Assembly (NCBI GenBank): GCA_035545855.1
Contig: DASZXK010000059.1
Location: 62,001-126,000 of the forward strand
DNA from: DASZVB01 sp035545855
GTDB lineage: Bacteria > Myxococcota_A > Polyangia > Polyangiales > Polyangiaceae
Direction: 5' to 3'
DNA: 64,000 bases
In this document: piece after piece, positions 9,737 through 21,638 of the stretch
Numbering within the stretch: position 1 is the stretch's first letter
How the letters are laid out: each line of letters begins with the position of its first letter
Made by a program: the position numbers and the translations under genes
Notes under the pieces: generated by a model
The model's input: the letters and a program-made list of their open reading frames with translations, nothing else
Databases searched by the model: none
Told to the model about the DNA's origin: nothing

Positions 9737-11014
9737 TCACACGAACCGCGCCACGTGCCACGTCTTCTTTCCGCGGCGAACGAGGGCGACCTTGTCGTGG
9801 AGGAGCGCCGCGCGCACGAGGCGCGACTCCGGGTCCATCTTCACGCCGTTCACGCTCACGGCGCCGCTCCCGAGGTGCTCCCTCGCCTCGCGCTTGCTCT
9901 TCGCGACCCCGGCCGCCACGAGAAAATCCACCAGCGGCGTGCCCTCCCCCGCGAGCTCCGACATCGCGTGCTCGGTCGCCGGCGCGGTGGCGAACACCTC
10001 GTCGAGGGTCGCCTCCGACAGGCCCGCGACGTTGCCGGAAAACAGCGCGGCCGAAGCTGCCTCTGCCTGCTCGCGCGCGTCCGCGCCGTGGACGAGCTCC
10101 GTCACGTGAGCGGCGAGCGCGCGATGCGCGGCGCGCGCGCCCGGGTTCGCCCGGTGCTCCGCGACGAGTGCCTCTATCCGTTCTCGCGGAAGGAGGGTGA
10201 AGATCTTCAGGTAGCGCTCGACGTCGGCGTCGAGCGTCCCGAGCCAGAACTGGTAGAACGCGTACGGGCTCGTCCGATCCGCCGTGAGCCAGATCGCTCC
10301 GGCTTCCGATTTTCCGAACTTCGAGCCGTCCGCCTTGGTGACGAGCGGCGCGGTCAGGCCGAACAGCTCCTTCTGGCGCGTCTTGCGCGTGAGCTCGATG
10401 CCGGCCACGACGTTGCCCCACTGGTCCGAGCCCGCGAGCTGGATCGTCACGCCGAGCGAATCGCTCAGGTACTGGAAGTCGTACGCCTGGAGCAGCATGT
10501 AGCTGAACTCCGTGTAGCTGATCCCCTGCTCTCGCTCCTCGAGCCTCCGGCGAACGGAGTCCTTCTGGATCATCATGTTCACCGAGAAGTGCTTCCCGAC
10601 GTCCCGGAGCGCTTCCAGGAAGGAGAGCTTTCCGAGCCAGTCGGCGTTGTTCACGATCCTCGCGGCGTTCTCTCCCGAAAATGAGAGCACCTTCCCGAAC
10701 ACGCGACGCTGGCCGGCGACGTTCCGTTCGATCTCCTCCGTCGTCCGGAGCTGCCGCTCCGCCTCCTTCCCGGAAGGATCCCCGATGAGCCCGGTCCCGC
10801 CGCCGACGAGCACGACGGGGCGGTGACCCGCGTCCTGGAAGTGCCGGAGCAGCAGGATCGGCACGAGGTTCCCGATGGTGAGAGAGTCCGCCGTCGGATC
10901 GAACCCGGCGTAGACGACGCGCGAGCCCCCGGCGCAGTGCTTGCGGAGGCCTTCAGGGTCCGTCTCCTGGTGGATGAGCCCCCGGTAGGCGAGGTCTTCG
11001 AACAGGTCCGTCAT
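9737..11014 (-). CDS. tyrS: Tyrosine--tRNA ligase
   Basis: Class Ic synthetase of 425 residues. ATG 11014 gives MTDLFEDLAYRGLIHQETD, the typical start. The HIGH-equivalent SLTIGNLV lies at residues 44-51, the tyrosine pocket at GSDQWGN (195-201) and the KMSKS-equivalent KFGKS at 232-236. A C-terminal S4 RNA-binding domain contains DFLVAAGVAKSKREAREHL. Long in-frame read-through upstream of 11014 has no relationship to the family and is not coding. Divergent from bioA across a 123-bp repeat-containing spacer. Confidence 0.97.
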   Translation of the reverse strand: MTDLFEDLAYRGLIHQETDPEGLRKHCAGGSRVVYAGFDPTADSLTIGNLVPILLLRHFQDAGHRPVVLVGGGTGLIGDPSGKEAERQLRTTEEIERNVAGQRRVFGKVLSFSGENAARIVNNADWLGKLSFLEALRDVGKHFSVNMMIQKDSVRRRLEEREQGISYTEFSYMLLQAYDFQYLSDSLGVTIQLAGSDQWGNVVAGIELTRKTRQKELFGLTAPLVTKADGSKFGKSEAGAIWLTADRTSPYAFYQFWLGTLDADVERYLKIFTLLPRERIEALVAEHRANPGARAAHRALAAHVTELVHGADAREQAEAASAALFSGNVAGLSEATLDEVFATAPATEHAMSELAGEGTPLVDFLVAAGVAKSKREAREHLGSGAVSVNGVKMDPESRLVRAALLHDKVALVRRGKKTWHVARFV

Positions 11015-11042
11015 CGGTGGGGCGGGATCTATACACCAGTGG

Positions 11043-11113
11043 AATACGCGTTGCGTATTGCGCGTATCACGCGCCCGGGGCCCCGCAATGCGCGTTCCCG
11101 TATTGCGCGTATC
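11043..11113. repeat. Inverted and direct repeats in the tyrS-bioA spacer
   Basis: A 15-bp sequence, CGTATTGCGCGTATC, occurs identically at 11054-11068 and 11099-11113. Immediately before it, AATACGC-GTT-GCGTATT (11043-11059) is a perfect 7-bp inverted repeat. The elements share the core GCGTATTGCGCGTAT and lie between the two divergent start codons, so they may be operator sites or a small extragenic repeat family. Confidence 0.7.
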
Positions 11114-11137
11114 GCGCGCGCGGGGCACTACAGCGCC

Positions 11138-12430
11138 ATGGCCCGCGACGCCGAGCTCCTCGCCGACGACCGTGCCCACCTCTGGCACCCCTACGCCTCC
11201 CTGACGGACCCTCCCGACGTCTACGCCGTGGAGAGCGCGAGCGGCGTGCGCCTCCGCCTCTTCGACGGCAGGGAGCTCGTGGACGGCGTCGGCTCCTGGT
11301 GGTCGGCGGTCCACGGCTACCGCGTACCGGAGCTCGACCGTGCGCTCGCCGAGCAAGCCGGCCGAATGTCCCACGTGATGCTCGGCGGACTGACCCACGC
11401 TCCCGCCGTCAATCTGGCAACCCGTCTGGTCGCAATCACGCCCGAACCGCTGCGGCGAGTGTTCTTCTCCGACTCGGGCTCGGTCGCCGTGGAGGTCGCG
11501 CTCAAGATGGCGATCCAGTACTGGAACGGCCGGGGCCGACCGCAGAAGAAGCGATTCCTCACGATCCGCGGCGGCTACCACGGGGACACCTTCCTCGCGA
11601 TGAGCGTCTGCGACCCCGTCGAGGGCATGCACGGGCTCTTCCGGGGCGCGATGCCGGAGCAGGTGTTCGCCGACGCGCCGGTGGCGCGGTTCGGCGAGCC
11701 GTGCACGGAGGAAGATCTCCGCGACCTGGAGGCGAAGCTCGCGGCGCACCGGGACGAGCTCGCGGCGATCGTCCTGGAGCCGGTGTTCCAGGGCGCGTCC
11801 GCGATGCGCTTCTACTCGGCCGACTTCCTCCGCCGCGTGCGCGAGCTCGCCGACCGGAACGGCGTCCTCCTCGTCGTGGACGAGATCGCGACGGGTTTCG
11901 GGCGAACGGGACGCCTCTTCGCGTGCGAGCACGCCGGCGTCGCGCCCGACGTGATGTGCGTCGGCAAGGCGCTCACGGGCGGCGTGACGAGCCTCGCGGC
12001 GACGCTCGCGACGGACGAAGTCGCTCGCGGCATCTCCGCGGGCGAGCCCGGCGTCTTCATGCACGGCCCGACGTTCATGGGAAACCCGCTCGCCTGCGCC
12101 GTGGCGCTCGCGAGCGTCGAGCTGCTGCTCTCGTCGCCCTGGCAGGAGCGCGTGGGGCGCATCGAGCGAGAGCTCCGCGCCGGCCTGGAACCGTGCCGTG
12201 GCCTCTCCGGTGTCCGCGACGTCCGGGTCCTCGGAGCCATCGGCGTCGTCGAGCTCGAGCGTCGCGCGAACGTCCGCGCGATGCAGCCGGCGTTCATCGA
12301 GCGCGGCGTGTGGCTCCGACCGTTCGATCGGTTCGTATACACGATGCCGCCGTACGTCGTGACCACGGAAGAACTGGCGCAGATCACGACCGCGATGGTC
12401 GACGTCGTGGGACGGTTCGGCGCGGCGTGA
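11138..12430 (+). CDS. bioA: Adenosylmethionine--8-amino-7-oxononanoate aminotransferase
   Basis: PLP enzyme of 430 residues converting KAPA to DAPA in biotin synthesis. ATG 11138 gives MARDAELLADDRAHLWHPYASL; HLWHPY is the BioA opening. Other marks: GSWWSAVHGY near residue 52, HVMLGGLTH, FFSDSGSVAVEVALKMA, GGYHGDT, the PLP-phenol Asp in VVDEIATGFGRTG, and the Schiff-base Lys in CVGKALTGG. MHGPTFMGNPLAC is also diagnostic. No other bio genes are in the window. It is divergent from tyrS, and any biotin-dependent control would act through the repeat-bearing spacer. Confidence 0.95.
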   Translation: MARDAELLADDRAHLWHPYASLTDPPDVYAVESASGVRLRLFDGRELVDGVGSWWSAVHGYRVPELDRALAEQAGRMSHVMLGGLTHAPAVNLATRLVAITPEPLRRVFFSDSGSVAVEVALKMAIQYWNGRGRPQKKRFLTIRGGYHGDTFLAMSVCDPVEGMHGLFRGAMPEQVFADAPVARFGEPCTEEDLRDLEAKLAAHRDELAAIVLEPVFQGASAMRFYSADFLRRVRELADRNGVLLVVDEIATGFGRTGRLFACEHAGVAPDVMCVGKALTGGVTSLAATLATDEVARGISAGEPGVFMHGPTFMGNPLACAVALASVELLLSSPWQERVGRIERELRAGLEPCRGLSGVRDVRVLGAIGVVELERRANVRAMQPAFIERGVWLRPFDRFVYTMPPYVVTTEELAQITTAMVDVVGRFGAA

Positions 12431-12432
12431 CG

Positions 12433-13362
12433 TCAGGGACAGCCGCTCGGGGCGTCCGTGTAGATCTTCTCCGTCTTGTTGATCGCGCAGTTCGTTTCGT
12501 CCAGCGTGACCGGCGTGGGCGACGCCGAGCACCGGAGCGTGCCCGAGATGTGCCCGGAGTCTCCGCAGGCGTTGAAGAGCTGGCACCCCGGGATCGGGCA
12601 GGCGTCCCCTTCCTGGAAGTACACGGCGTCGTTCCCCGCCGCGTGAGCCACGCAGCCGCGGCTGTCTCCTCCTTGCATGTCGATCTGGCAGCCTACGGGG
12701 TTCGGCGCCTGCGGCGGACACGGGATCGCGAGGCAATCTCCGTCGATTGCGACGGTCATGTCGAAGGTGCACCCCTCGTCGACGCGACCGTCGCAGTTGT
12801 CGTCCACGCCGTTCTCGCACACCTCCGCGGGGACGACGACGCCGCAGCCGCTGCCCTCGCACGGACCCCACGCCGGGAACTCCGGCGTTCCGCTGCACGT
12901 CTGCGTGCCCTTGTGGCAGTTTTCGGCCGCCGCCTGGGACGCCGTCCCGAGGAAGCACTCCTGCGTCGCGCCGCTGCTGCAGCGGCAGTTCTCGTCGACG
13001 AATCCGTTGAGGTCGTCGTCGAGCCCGTTGCCGCAGACCTCCGCGCTCTGCACGTCCGGCGGCACGGCAGGGGTCCCCGAGCACGCCCCCGCTCCGGACC
13101 CTCCGCCCGCCCCCGTCACCGGGGCGCCTCCCGAGGACGTCGCTCCGCCCGCGCCGAACAGGGACCCACCGAAACTCGAGTCGCCGCCCGTCGTAGAGCC
13201 GCCCGTGGACCCGGACGTCGCCCCGCCAGCGCTTGCGCCGTTCGTGCCGCCCGCGGGGCTCCCGTCGCCGGGCGAATCGGCGGTGCCAGAAGCCGAGCAG
13301 CCGACGGATATCTGCCCGAGGCACACCGCGACCAGCGCCAAAGCGCGTCCGAACGCCGCCAT
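12433..13362 (-). CDS. Cys-rich lipoprotein with MopE-like metal-binding repeats
   Basis: Predicted lipoprotein of 309 residues: signal peptide with lipobox around SVGC (Cys 22), then a Gly/Ser/Thr linker to about residue 90. Two repeats follow, EVCGNGLDDDLNGFVDENC and EVCENGVDDNCDGRVDEGC, which match the putative metal-binding MopE-type repeats common in myxobacterial surface proteins, with an Asp-rich loop likely to bind calcium. The C-terminal half has many more Cys, presumably disulfide-bonded. Function unknown. Convergent with bioA, stop codons 2 bp apart. Confidence 0.75.
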   Translation of the reverse strand: MAAFGRALALVAVCLGQISVGCSASGTADSPGDGSPAGGTNGASAGGATSGSTGGSTTGGDSSFGGSLFGAGGATSSGGAPVTGAGGGSGAGACSGTPAVPPDVQSAEVCGNGLDDDLNGFVDENCRCSSGATQECFLGTASQAAAENCHKGTQTCSGTPEFPAWGPCEGSGCGVVVPAEVCENGVDDNCDGRVDEGCTFDMTVAIDGDCLAIPCPPQAPNPVGCQIDMQGGDSRGCVAHAAGNDAVYFQEGDACPIPGCQLFNACGDSGHISGTLRCSASPTPVTLDETNCAINKTEKIYTDAPSGCP

Positions 13363-13364
13363 TC

Positions 13365-13375
13365 ATACAGTGTAT
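13365..13375. promoter_or_regulatory. Short inverted repeat at start of the MopE-like gene
   Basis: ATACA-G-TGTAT lies 3-13 bp upstream of the minus-strand start at 13362. Read on the minus strand it includes TACACT, a possible -10 hexamer very near the ATG. Either a small operator or part of a promoter giving a leaderless transcript. Confidence 0.3.
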
Positions 13376-13433
13376 CACGATCCGACCCACTGGCCGAACC
13401 ACGATTTCGGGGCGGTCGTGGTACCAGGGGCCG

Positions 13434-13922
13434 ATGGACAGCAGTGTGACCCCCGACGCGTTCAAGGCGGCCATGGCTTCGTTCGCCGCGGGGGTGACCG
13501 TGATCACGGCAGTCGACGAGGCCGGGGTCCCGTACGGCCTGACGGCGACGGCGTTCTCGTCCGTGTCGAAGACCCCGCCGCTCTGCCTGGTGTGCGTGTC
13601 GCGGGACGCCGACGCCTATCCGGCGATCACCCGCTCCCAGCGCTTCGCGGTGAACTTCCTCTCGAGCGACCAGCAAGCCGTGTCGGCGACGTTCGCGACG
13701 CACGGCGCCGACAAGTTCGCGGCACTCTCGCACCGCCCGGGACGGGCGACGGGGTGCCCGCTCCTCGACGGAGCGCTCGCGGCGATCGAATGCGAGGTGA
13801 GCTCGGTCATCCCCGCGGGCGATCACGACGTCTTCATCGGCGCGATCACGGGCATCGTGCTGGGGGAAGGCGCGCCGCTCGTATACTTCCGCGGGCGCTA
13901 CGCGGACGTTCGCCAGCGCTGA
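13434..13922 (+). CDS. Flavin reductase-like FMN-binding split-barrel protein
   Basis: Protein of 162 residues in the HpaC/flavin-reductase family, which reduces FMN or FAD with NAD(P)H to supply two-component monooxygenases. Visible marks are FAAGVTVITAVDEAG at the N-terminus, GLTATAFSSVSKTPPLCLVCV (the flavin-phosphate region), FAVNFLSSDQQ and the near-terminal YFRGRYADV. ATG 13434 follows an AGGGG site. It is divergent from the MopE-like lipoprotein and no partner monooxygenase is nearby, so its client is unknown. Confidence 0.88.
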   Translation: MDSSVTPDAFKAAMASFAAGVTVITAVDEAGVPYGLTATAFSSVSKTPPLCLVCVSRDADAYPAITRSQRFAVNFLSSDQQAVSATFATHGADKFAALSHRPGRATGCPLLDGALAAIECEVSSVIPAGDHDVFIGAITGIVLGEGAPLVYFRGRYADVRQR

Positions 13923-13980
13923 AGTTGCCTCGTGCTACCATCGGCCCGGCCTCGGTGGGAGCCCGAGTGAGGAGCAACGG

Positions 13981-14811
13981 ATGAATCGGTCACGCATCGG
14001 GCAGGGGTGGTTTCAACGAAACCTGGTGGAAGTGTCCGCGACCATCGGATTGGTCGCGGCCATCGTGAACGGATGCGGCGGCACCGTGGTGGACGGGACT
14101 CGTCACGGCCAAAACGGCGAGGACGCCGGCCCGGGAGCGTCCGGTGGAAATGACCAGACGGACCTCCCCACGTGCGGGAACGGAATCGTGGACCCGGGCG
14201 AGGTCTGCGACGGCTGGCAGCTCGCCGGGAAGACGTGCGCGACCGCGACGATGGGCATGCGACCCGGCGGCAAGCTGGCGTGCAACGAATCCTGCAAGGA
14301 CTTCGACACCACCTTTTGCAAAGACACGCAGGGCGGCAACACGGGTGGCGTGACCGGCACCGGCGGATACGGCACCGGCGGATACGGCACCGGCGGCTAT
14401 CGCGCGACGGGTGGTGGCCCTCCCGTCTACGTGGACGCGAGCGTCCCACCGCCTCCACCCACGTACTGCGAGAGCGGCATGCCCGATCCCTCGGGGCAGC
14501 CCCTGTGCATTCAAGACGCCGGTGTCTGGGGTTGCACGGAGTGGGTGGCGCGAGAGCTCGGGAATGCCGGGCCGTGCGTCACGAGCTGCTCGTGCGACCG
14601 GTGTCCGACCGAGGTCGCGAACTGCCTCGCGGATCCAACGTGCGCCGCCTACGAGCGTTGCGCGATCGCGAACGGCTGCTCGGCGGGCACGCCCTGCACG
14701 AGCTGCAATCAGTTCGGCTACTACATGAAGGCCGCAGGGCTCGATCAGTGCCTGATGACCCACGGGTGCTCCTTCCAGTGCTTCCCGGAGGGCGGTCTCC
14801 CCGTGCCATGA
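13981..14811 (+). CDS. Cys-rich putative lipoprotein with Gly-Tyr repeats
   Basis: Hypothetical exported protein of 276 residues, not recognised as a whole. An N-terminal hydrophobic segment ends in VNGC (residues 29-32), a probable lipobox. Cys-rich module 1 contains CGNGIVDPGEVCDG, the myxobacterial disulfide-rich repeat type. A linker encoded by a 15-bp DNA repeat gives GTGGY three times. Module 2 has CVTSCSCDRCPTEVANCLAD and further paired cysteines. ATG 13981 is preceded by AGGAG. Likely cell-surface or periplasmic; role unknown. Confidence 0.7.
   Translation: MNRSRIGQGWFQRNLVEVSATIGLVAAIVNGCGGTVVDGTRHGQNGEDAGPGASGGNDQTDLPTCGNGIVDPGEVCDGWQLAGKTCATATMGMRPGGKLACNESCKDFDTTFCKDTQGGNTGGVTGTGGYGTGGYGTGGYRATGGGPPVYVDASVPPPPPTYCESGMPDPSGQPLCIQDAGVWGCTEWVARELGNAGPCVTSCSCDRCPTEVANCLADPTCAAYERCAIANGCSAGTPCTSCNQFGYYMKAAGLDQCLMTHGCSFQCFPEGGLPVP
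14356..14400 (+). repeat. 15-bp tandem repeat, three copies, within the Cys-rich gene
   Basis: GGCACCGGCGGATAC is repeated head to tail at 14356, 14371 and 14386, the last copy ending in CTAT. It keeps the frame and encodes GTGGY units, so copy-number change by slippage would alter linker length without frameshift. Confidence 0.85.
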
Positions 14812-14973
14812 GCACGCGCGGACCGGTGCGACCGCGACGCGTCGCGCTGGACGGCCGGTCCGTACATCGAGGCGTCCTTATCGAACGGCCTCCCTCGGCG
14901 GGAAACGGCCTCGGGGCATGCTCGCGATCTTGCTCGCCTGACGGGTGATCAGTCGCGATATGCTGGGCGGATC

Positions 14974-14991
14974 GTGCCTCCCCCGAGGCAC
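14974..14991 (+). promoter_or_regulatory. Hairpin just upstream of the 15008 start
   Basis: Perfect 7-bp stem GTGCCTC / GAGGCAC with a CCCC loop ends 16 bp before the ATG at 15008. It lies in a 196-bp gap after the Cys-rich lipoprotein; it may be a weak terminator or a translation-control hairpin. I see nothing else assignable in this gap. Confidence 0.35.
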
Positions 14992-15007
14992 GCACCGCGA
15001 GGACGCC

Positions 15008-15853
15008 ATGGAAGATACCGACACGCTCGAGCGCCCCAAGTCCACCGTCGGGAAATGGGTGATGGTCCTCGGGATCTCCATCCCGCTCGCGATGGCGGCC
15101 GGCGTCGGCATCGGCGTGTTCGCGTTCGCGCCGCCGAAAGCGCCGCCTCCGGTCGCGAGCGCGGCCCCGAAATGCCCGCCTCCACCGCCGAGCGCCGCCC
15201 CTCCGACCACGACGGTCGAGAAGGCCGCCGTCGGCGACTACAAGGCGCTCGACGAGCTCAAGGCCAAGGCCGCCGCCGACCGGAGCGCGGAGGAGACGCT
15301 CGCGCTCGCCCGCGGCCGATCGCACAACAAGGGCGCCGCGCTCGAGGGCTTCGCAGCCGAGATCAAGAAGAACGCCGATCTGCTCTCGAACAAGGATCAG
15401 CTCGCGCGGCTGAAGGAGTTCTTCCTGGATCGGGAGACGACGAACCAGGCCGCAGCGATCATCGCCGGCCTCCCCGGAACGCTCGGTCCGGATCTGCTCT
15501 ACGACGTCTTCTCCTCGACCCGGAACAAGAACGACACCACGCAGCTCTGCGAAGATCTCCTCGCGACGAAGGACCTCCGGGACAAGGCCTCCCCCGCCCT
15601 CCTCGTCACGCTCGACCTTCGAAAAGCGGAGAAGTGCGAGGAGTTCAAGGACCTCCTGCCGAAGGTGCACGACACCGCCGACCGTCGCGCGCTCGGGACG
15701 CTCGCGAAGCTCCAGAACAAGCGCGGCTGCGGGGACAACAAGCTCGGCGACTGTTACGAGTGCCTCCGTCCGCTCGAGAAGGACAAGGAGGCCATCGACG
15801 TCGTCAAGGCGACCAAGGCGGCCGCGAAACGCCCCGCCCCGAAGCTCTTCTGA
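15008..15853 (+). CDS. Hypothetical membrane-anchored protein
   Basis: Protein of 281 residues, not assigned to a family. One N-terminal transmembrane helix (about residues 18-40), a Pro/Ala linker, then a helical domain rich in Lys, Glu and Leu from about residue 70, with no catalytic motif seen. Repeated helical pairs such as SAEETLALARGR and LLATKDLRDKASPALLVTLDL suggest an alpha-solenoid or HEAT-like fold. The C-terminal region contains a Cys pair, CYEC. Start ATG 15008. The ADC-like gene follows after 13 bp. Probably periplasmic-facing; function unknown. Confidence 0.6.
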   Translation: MEDTDTLERPKSTVGKWVMVLGISIPLAMAAGVGIGVFAFAPPKAPPPVASAAPKCPPPPPSAAPPTTTVEKAAVGDYKALDELKAKAAADRSAEETLALARGRSHNKGAALEGFAAEIKKNADLLSNKDQLARLKEFFLDRETTNQAAAIIAGLPGTLGPDLLYDVFSSTRNKNDTTQLCEDLLATKDLRDKASPALLVTLDLRKAEKCEEFKDLLPKVHDTADRRALGTLAKLQNKRGCGDNKLGDCYECLRPLEKDKEAIDVVKATKAAAKRPAPKLF

Positions 15854-15866
15854 CGGCGAGCGCCGG

Positions 15867-16676
15867 GTGCCGCTCCTCGACGAAAGCGCGGACTCTGCGC
15901 GCCGGCACACGCCGGAGACGGACGCCGTCTGCGAGCGCATCACCGAGACGGAGTTCCGGATCCAGGGTCGGGACGTCTCGCTGCCGCTCGAAGTCCGGGA
16001 TTGCTCGATCCTCGCGGCGATGTTCTGGGCGAACGCCGCCGCCGCACGTCGGCTGGTGTCGGACGCCGAGCTCTTCGTCCCCGCGCCTCTTCCGGGCCGG
16101 ACGCCGCTGCTTCTCCTCGCGGTGAAGTACCGAGACAGCCCCCTCGGCGACTACGGCGAGGCCGCGGTGCTCTTCCCCGCGGACGTCTCGGAGCCTCGAC
16201 CCGGTTTCTCCCCCGGGAGTCTCCTCGGGATGCTGACCGGCAAGGTCCCCCAGTTCGTGTATCGCATGGCCGTGGACCAGGAGTTCACCCTGCACGCCGG
16301 GCGCTTCCTCTGGGGCTACCCGAAGTACCTCGCGAACATCGACGTCCATTTCGACGAGCGGCACGCCGAGGCGCGCCTCGAAGAAGACGGCGAGCCGGTG
16401 TTCACGTTCCGGGCGCCCGCCGCGTCCGGCGGCACGCTCCGCGAGACTCGCGGGACGAATCTCACGGTGCGCGGCGGCGTCGCGCGCCGCATCGTCGCGA
16501 CCGTCTCGGGAAGCGGCGTTGCGTTCTCGCTCGGAGGCGAAGTGCCGGAGATCGGCGAGCGCGCTCCCCTCGCGCGAGAGCTCCGCGAGCTGGGCCTCCC
16601 GAAGCGACCCGTCGCGGCCGCCTCGATCCGGCACGCGACGTTCCGGTTCGGCGTCCCCGAAACCGTGCGGCGGTGA
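15867..16676 (+). CDS. Acetoacetate decarboxylase-like family protein
   Basis: Protein of 269 residues (GTG start) resembling the ADC family, in which a lysine forms a Schiff base with a keto-acid substrate. The segment FLWGYPKYLANIDV (about residues 148-161) corresponds to the ADC active-site loop W-G-x-P-K with the candidate catalytic Lys. The central part, LLLLAVKYRDSPLGDYGEAAVLF, also fits the conical beta-barrel core. Many ADC-like homologues in bacteria do other chemistry, so acetoacetate is not assumed. Convergent with the di-heme cytochrome gene, 9 bp apart. Confidence 0.68.
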   Translation: MPLLDESADSARRHTPETDAVCERITETEFRIQGRDVSLPLEVRDCSILAAMFWANAAAARRLVSDAELFVPAPLPGRTPLLLLAVKYRDSPLGDYGEAAVLFPADVSEPRPGFSPGSLLGMLTGKVPQFVYRMAVDQEFTLHAGRFLWGYPKYLANIDVHFDERHAEARLEEDGEPVFTFRAPAASGGTLRETRGTNLTVRGGVARRIVATVSGSGVAFSLGGEVPEIGERAPLARELRELGLPKRPVAAASIRHATFRFGVPETVRR

Positions 16677-16685
16677 CCGCCTCGC

Positions 16686-18239
16686 TCAGAGGGTCTTCAG
16701 GTACTCGATGACGGACCGACGCTCGTCGTCCGTGAGATCGTCTCCGAAGGTGTGACCGCCGTTGCCCTGGCTCCAGTACGTCGTGTCGTAGATGTGCGGC
16801 TTGTCGGCGTCCGGGGCGTCGGCCCAGGACGTGTCGACTTCCTCGTACGGGAAGCCGAGGGCGTTCTCGTCGAAGTGCGTGTCGTCCAGGTCGACGCGCT
16901 TCCAGTACTTCGGCCGCGCCTTGCTGTTCAGGACGAGCTCGATGGTCGGGACGGAGCCGTTGTGGAGGAACGGGCCCGTCGCCCACACGCCGTCGAGGGG
17001 CGGCGGCATGTACCCGGGGAAGGGATCGTCCGGGGCGGCGGGAGTGACGCTCCCGTAGAACATGTCGTTGTACCAGGGCACGAAATCCGGCGCGTGGACG
17101 ACACCCATGTTCGCGACGGCCTCGTCCGTCTGGATGACGTCGAGCGGAATCAAGAGGTTCGGGTACGTGTCCTGATCGTCCGCGGCGGCGTCCGCGGCGT
17201 ACGTGCCGTGGCAGCCGGCGCACGTGTGCTCGAAGACGTTCTTGCCCTTCGCAGCTAGCGCCTCGTCGATCGAAAAGGGGTACTTCGGCGCGGTGATCGT
17301 GCCGATGTACGCCTGGATGTCCTTGAACAGTTCGTCGACGCGCTTGGCTTCGGGCAGGTCTTCCACGCAGATGGCCGTCGCGAGCTCCATGGTGCCGCGG
17401 TGTTCCCCGCGTGCCATGCCGTTGTAGAACATCGCGGCCTTCTTCTTCGCGCGCCACCAGGGCGGCGGATCGGAAGTGAGCTTCGGCTCGGCCATGACGT
17501 TTCCGTCCGAGTCCTTCACGACGACGGGGACGAGCGGCTCGTCGCTCCAGGCGAGCGTCTTCTGATCGTGGTGCGAGAGCAGCACGCCGGTGAAGGACTC
17601 CGCCGGGTTCTGCCCGATGGTCCGCATGACCGTGTCGTCTCCGAAGACGGCGCTCAGCCGGAGGACCTTGTGGAGGTTCGTCTTCTCGGCATCCGAGAGA
17701 CCGAGGCTCGCGAAGATCGATTCATCGAGGCCCTTCGGGGCGCCGCCCGCGAGGCCGCCGGTGAAATCCGCCGTCGCGTTTCCCATGCCGATGACGAGCT
17801 CTCCGTCGAAATGCCCCGAGTGACAGGAGAGGCAGTTCCGCTGGACGACCTCCGCGCCGTCCGACGTGGTGAACTGGTTCAGCGTGTGGGGAAGCTCCGC
17901 GTTCGGACCCGTGCGCCCTTCCACGTGGGTTTCCCCTTCTGGCTTCAGCGCCTGCTGCACGAAGGGCCCGAAGGTCGGGTCGTTCCAGAGCTTCAAGGGG
18001 ACGCCGCAGCTCATGTAAGAGCCGTTCAAGAGAACGTCCTTGCCGTTCTCGGCGTTGCCGCCGGTCTGCGCTTCGGCTTCGAGCTTCACGCCTTTCGTCC
18101 ACGGCCCGTCGTCGGGCGCGGTGCCGGAGGAGACCTTCTTGTCCGACCCGCCGCAGGCGGCGACGAACGCCGCCGCGCCGAGTGCGAGAACGAGCGAGCT
18201 CGAGGACGTTCGAGAACCGAGGCGGATCGAGGGCTTCAT
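16686..18239 (-). CDS. Di-heme cytochrome c lipoprotein (cytochrome c peroxidase-like)
   Basis: Predicted lipoprotein of 517 residues. Start ATG 18239 gives MKPSIRLGSRTSSSSLVL, with a lipobox near AAC at residues 29-31. Two c-type heme sites are visible: NCLSCHSGHFDGE around residue 134 and HTCAGCHGTYA around residue 345. The layout of two cytochrome domains, with GPFLHNGSVPTIELVL near the C-terminus, is typical of cytochrome c peroxidase/MauG-related proteins, but oxidase, peroxidase and simple carrier roles cannot be distinguished. It has GGAG 9 nt before the ATG and an inverted repeat in the leader. Confidence 0.82.
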   Translation of the reverse strand: MKPSIRLGSRTSSSSLVLALGAAAFVAACGGSDKKVSSGTAPDDGPWTKGVKLEAEAQTGGNAENGKDVLLNGSYMSCGVPLKLWNDPTFGPFVQQALKPEGETHVEGRTGPNAELPHTLNQFTTSDGAEVVQRNCLSCHSGHFDGELVIGMGNATADFTGGLAGGAPKGLDESIFASLGLSDAEKTNLHKVLRLSAVFGDDTVMRTIGQNPAESFTGVLLSHHDQKTLAWSDEPLVPVVVKDSDGNVMAEPKLTSDPPPWWRAKKKAAMFYNGMARGEHRGTMELATAICVEDLPEAKRVDELFKDIQAYIGTITAPKYPFSIDEALAAKGKNVFEHTCAGCHGTYAADAAADDQDTYPNLLIPLDVIQTDEAVANMGVVHAPDFVPWYNDMFYGSVTPAAPDDPFPGYMPPPLDGVWATGPFLHNGSVPTIELVLNSKARPKYWKRVDLDDTHFDENALGFPYEEVDTSWADAPDADKPHIYDTTYWSQGNGGHTFGDDLTDDERRSVIEYLKTL

Positions 18240-18249
18240 GGTCGCTCCA

Positions 18250-18265
18250 GGTATAGTGATATACC
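18250..18265 (-). promoter_or_regulatory. Inverted repeat in the cytochrome leader
   Basis: GGTATA-GTGA-TATACC is a perfect 6-bp palindrome with a 4-bp centre, 11-26 bp upstream of the ATG at 18239 and just outside the ribosome site. It could be a repressor operator; read on the minus strand it also holds TATA-like hexamers. Confidence 0.4.
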
Positions 18266-18320
18266 CCAAGGTCGCGGCCTTGGATAGCCGGGAACGGCAC
18301 CCCGGGGAGAGCGCGATTTC

Positions 18321-21557
<3,237 letters not shown>

Positions 21558-21610
21558 GAGCGCCGTCCCCGAGCGAGCCGAGCACGGGCAGATCGGGTAG
21601 ACGGAAGGAT

Positions 21611-21627
21611 ACTGAACCGAAGCTCAG
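21611..21627 (-). promoter_or_regulatory. LexA-box-like site upstream of dnaE2
   Basis: On the minus strand the site reads CTG-AGCTTCG-GTTCAGT. It sits in the 81-bp gap between the kinase stop and dnaE2 and has the same CTG-N7-GTTCAGT layout as the site before imuA. The published Myxococcus xanthus LexA box, as I recall it, is CTRHAMRYBYGTTCAGS; this site matches 13 of 17 positions, including the whole GTTCAG core. Confidence 0.5.
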
Positions 21628-21638
21628 TGTCGAGCCCG

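Noticed and set aside
11015..13507. Upstream extension of tyrS to 13507
   Set aside because: The extension is low-complexity antisense of bioA and the MopE-like gene; tyrS homologues begin at 11014.
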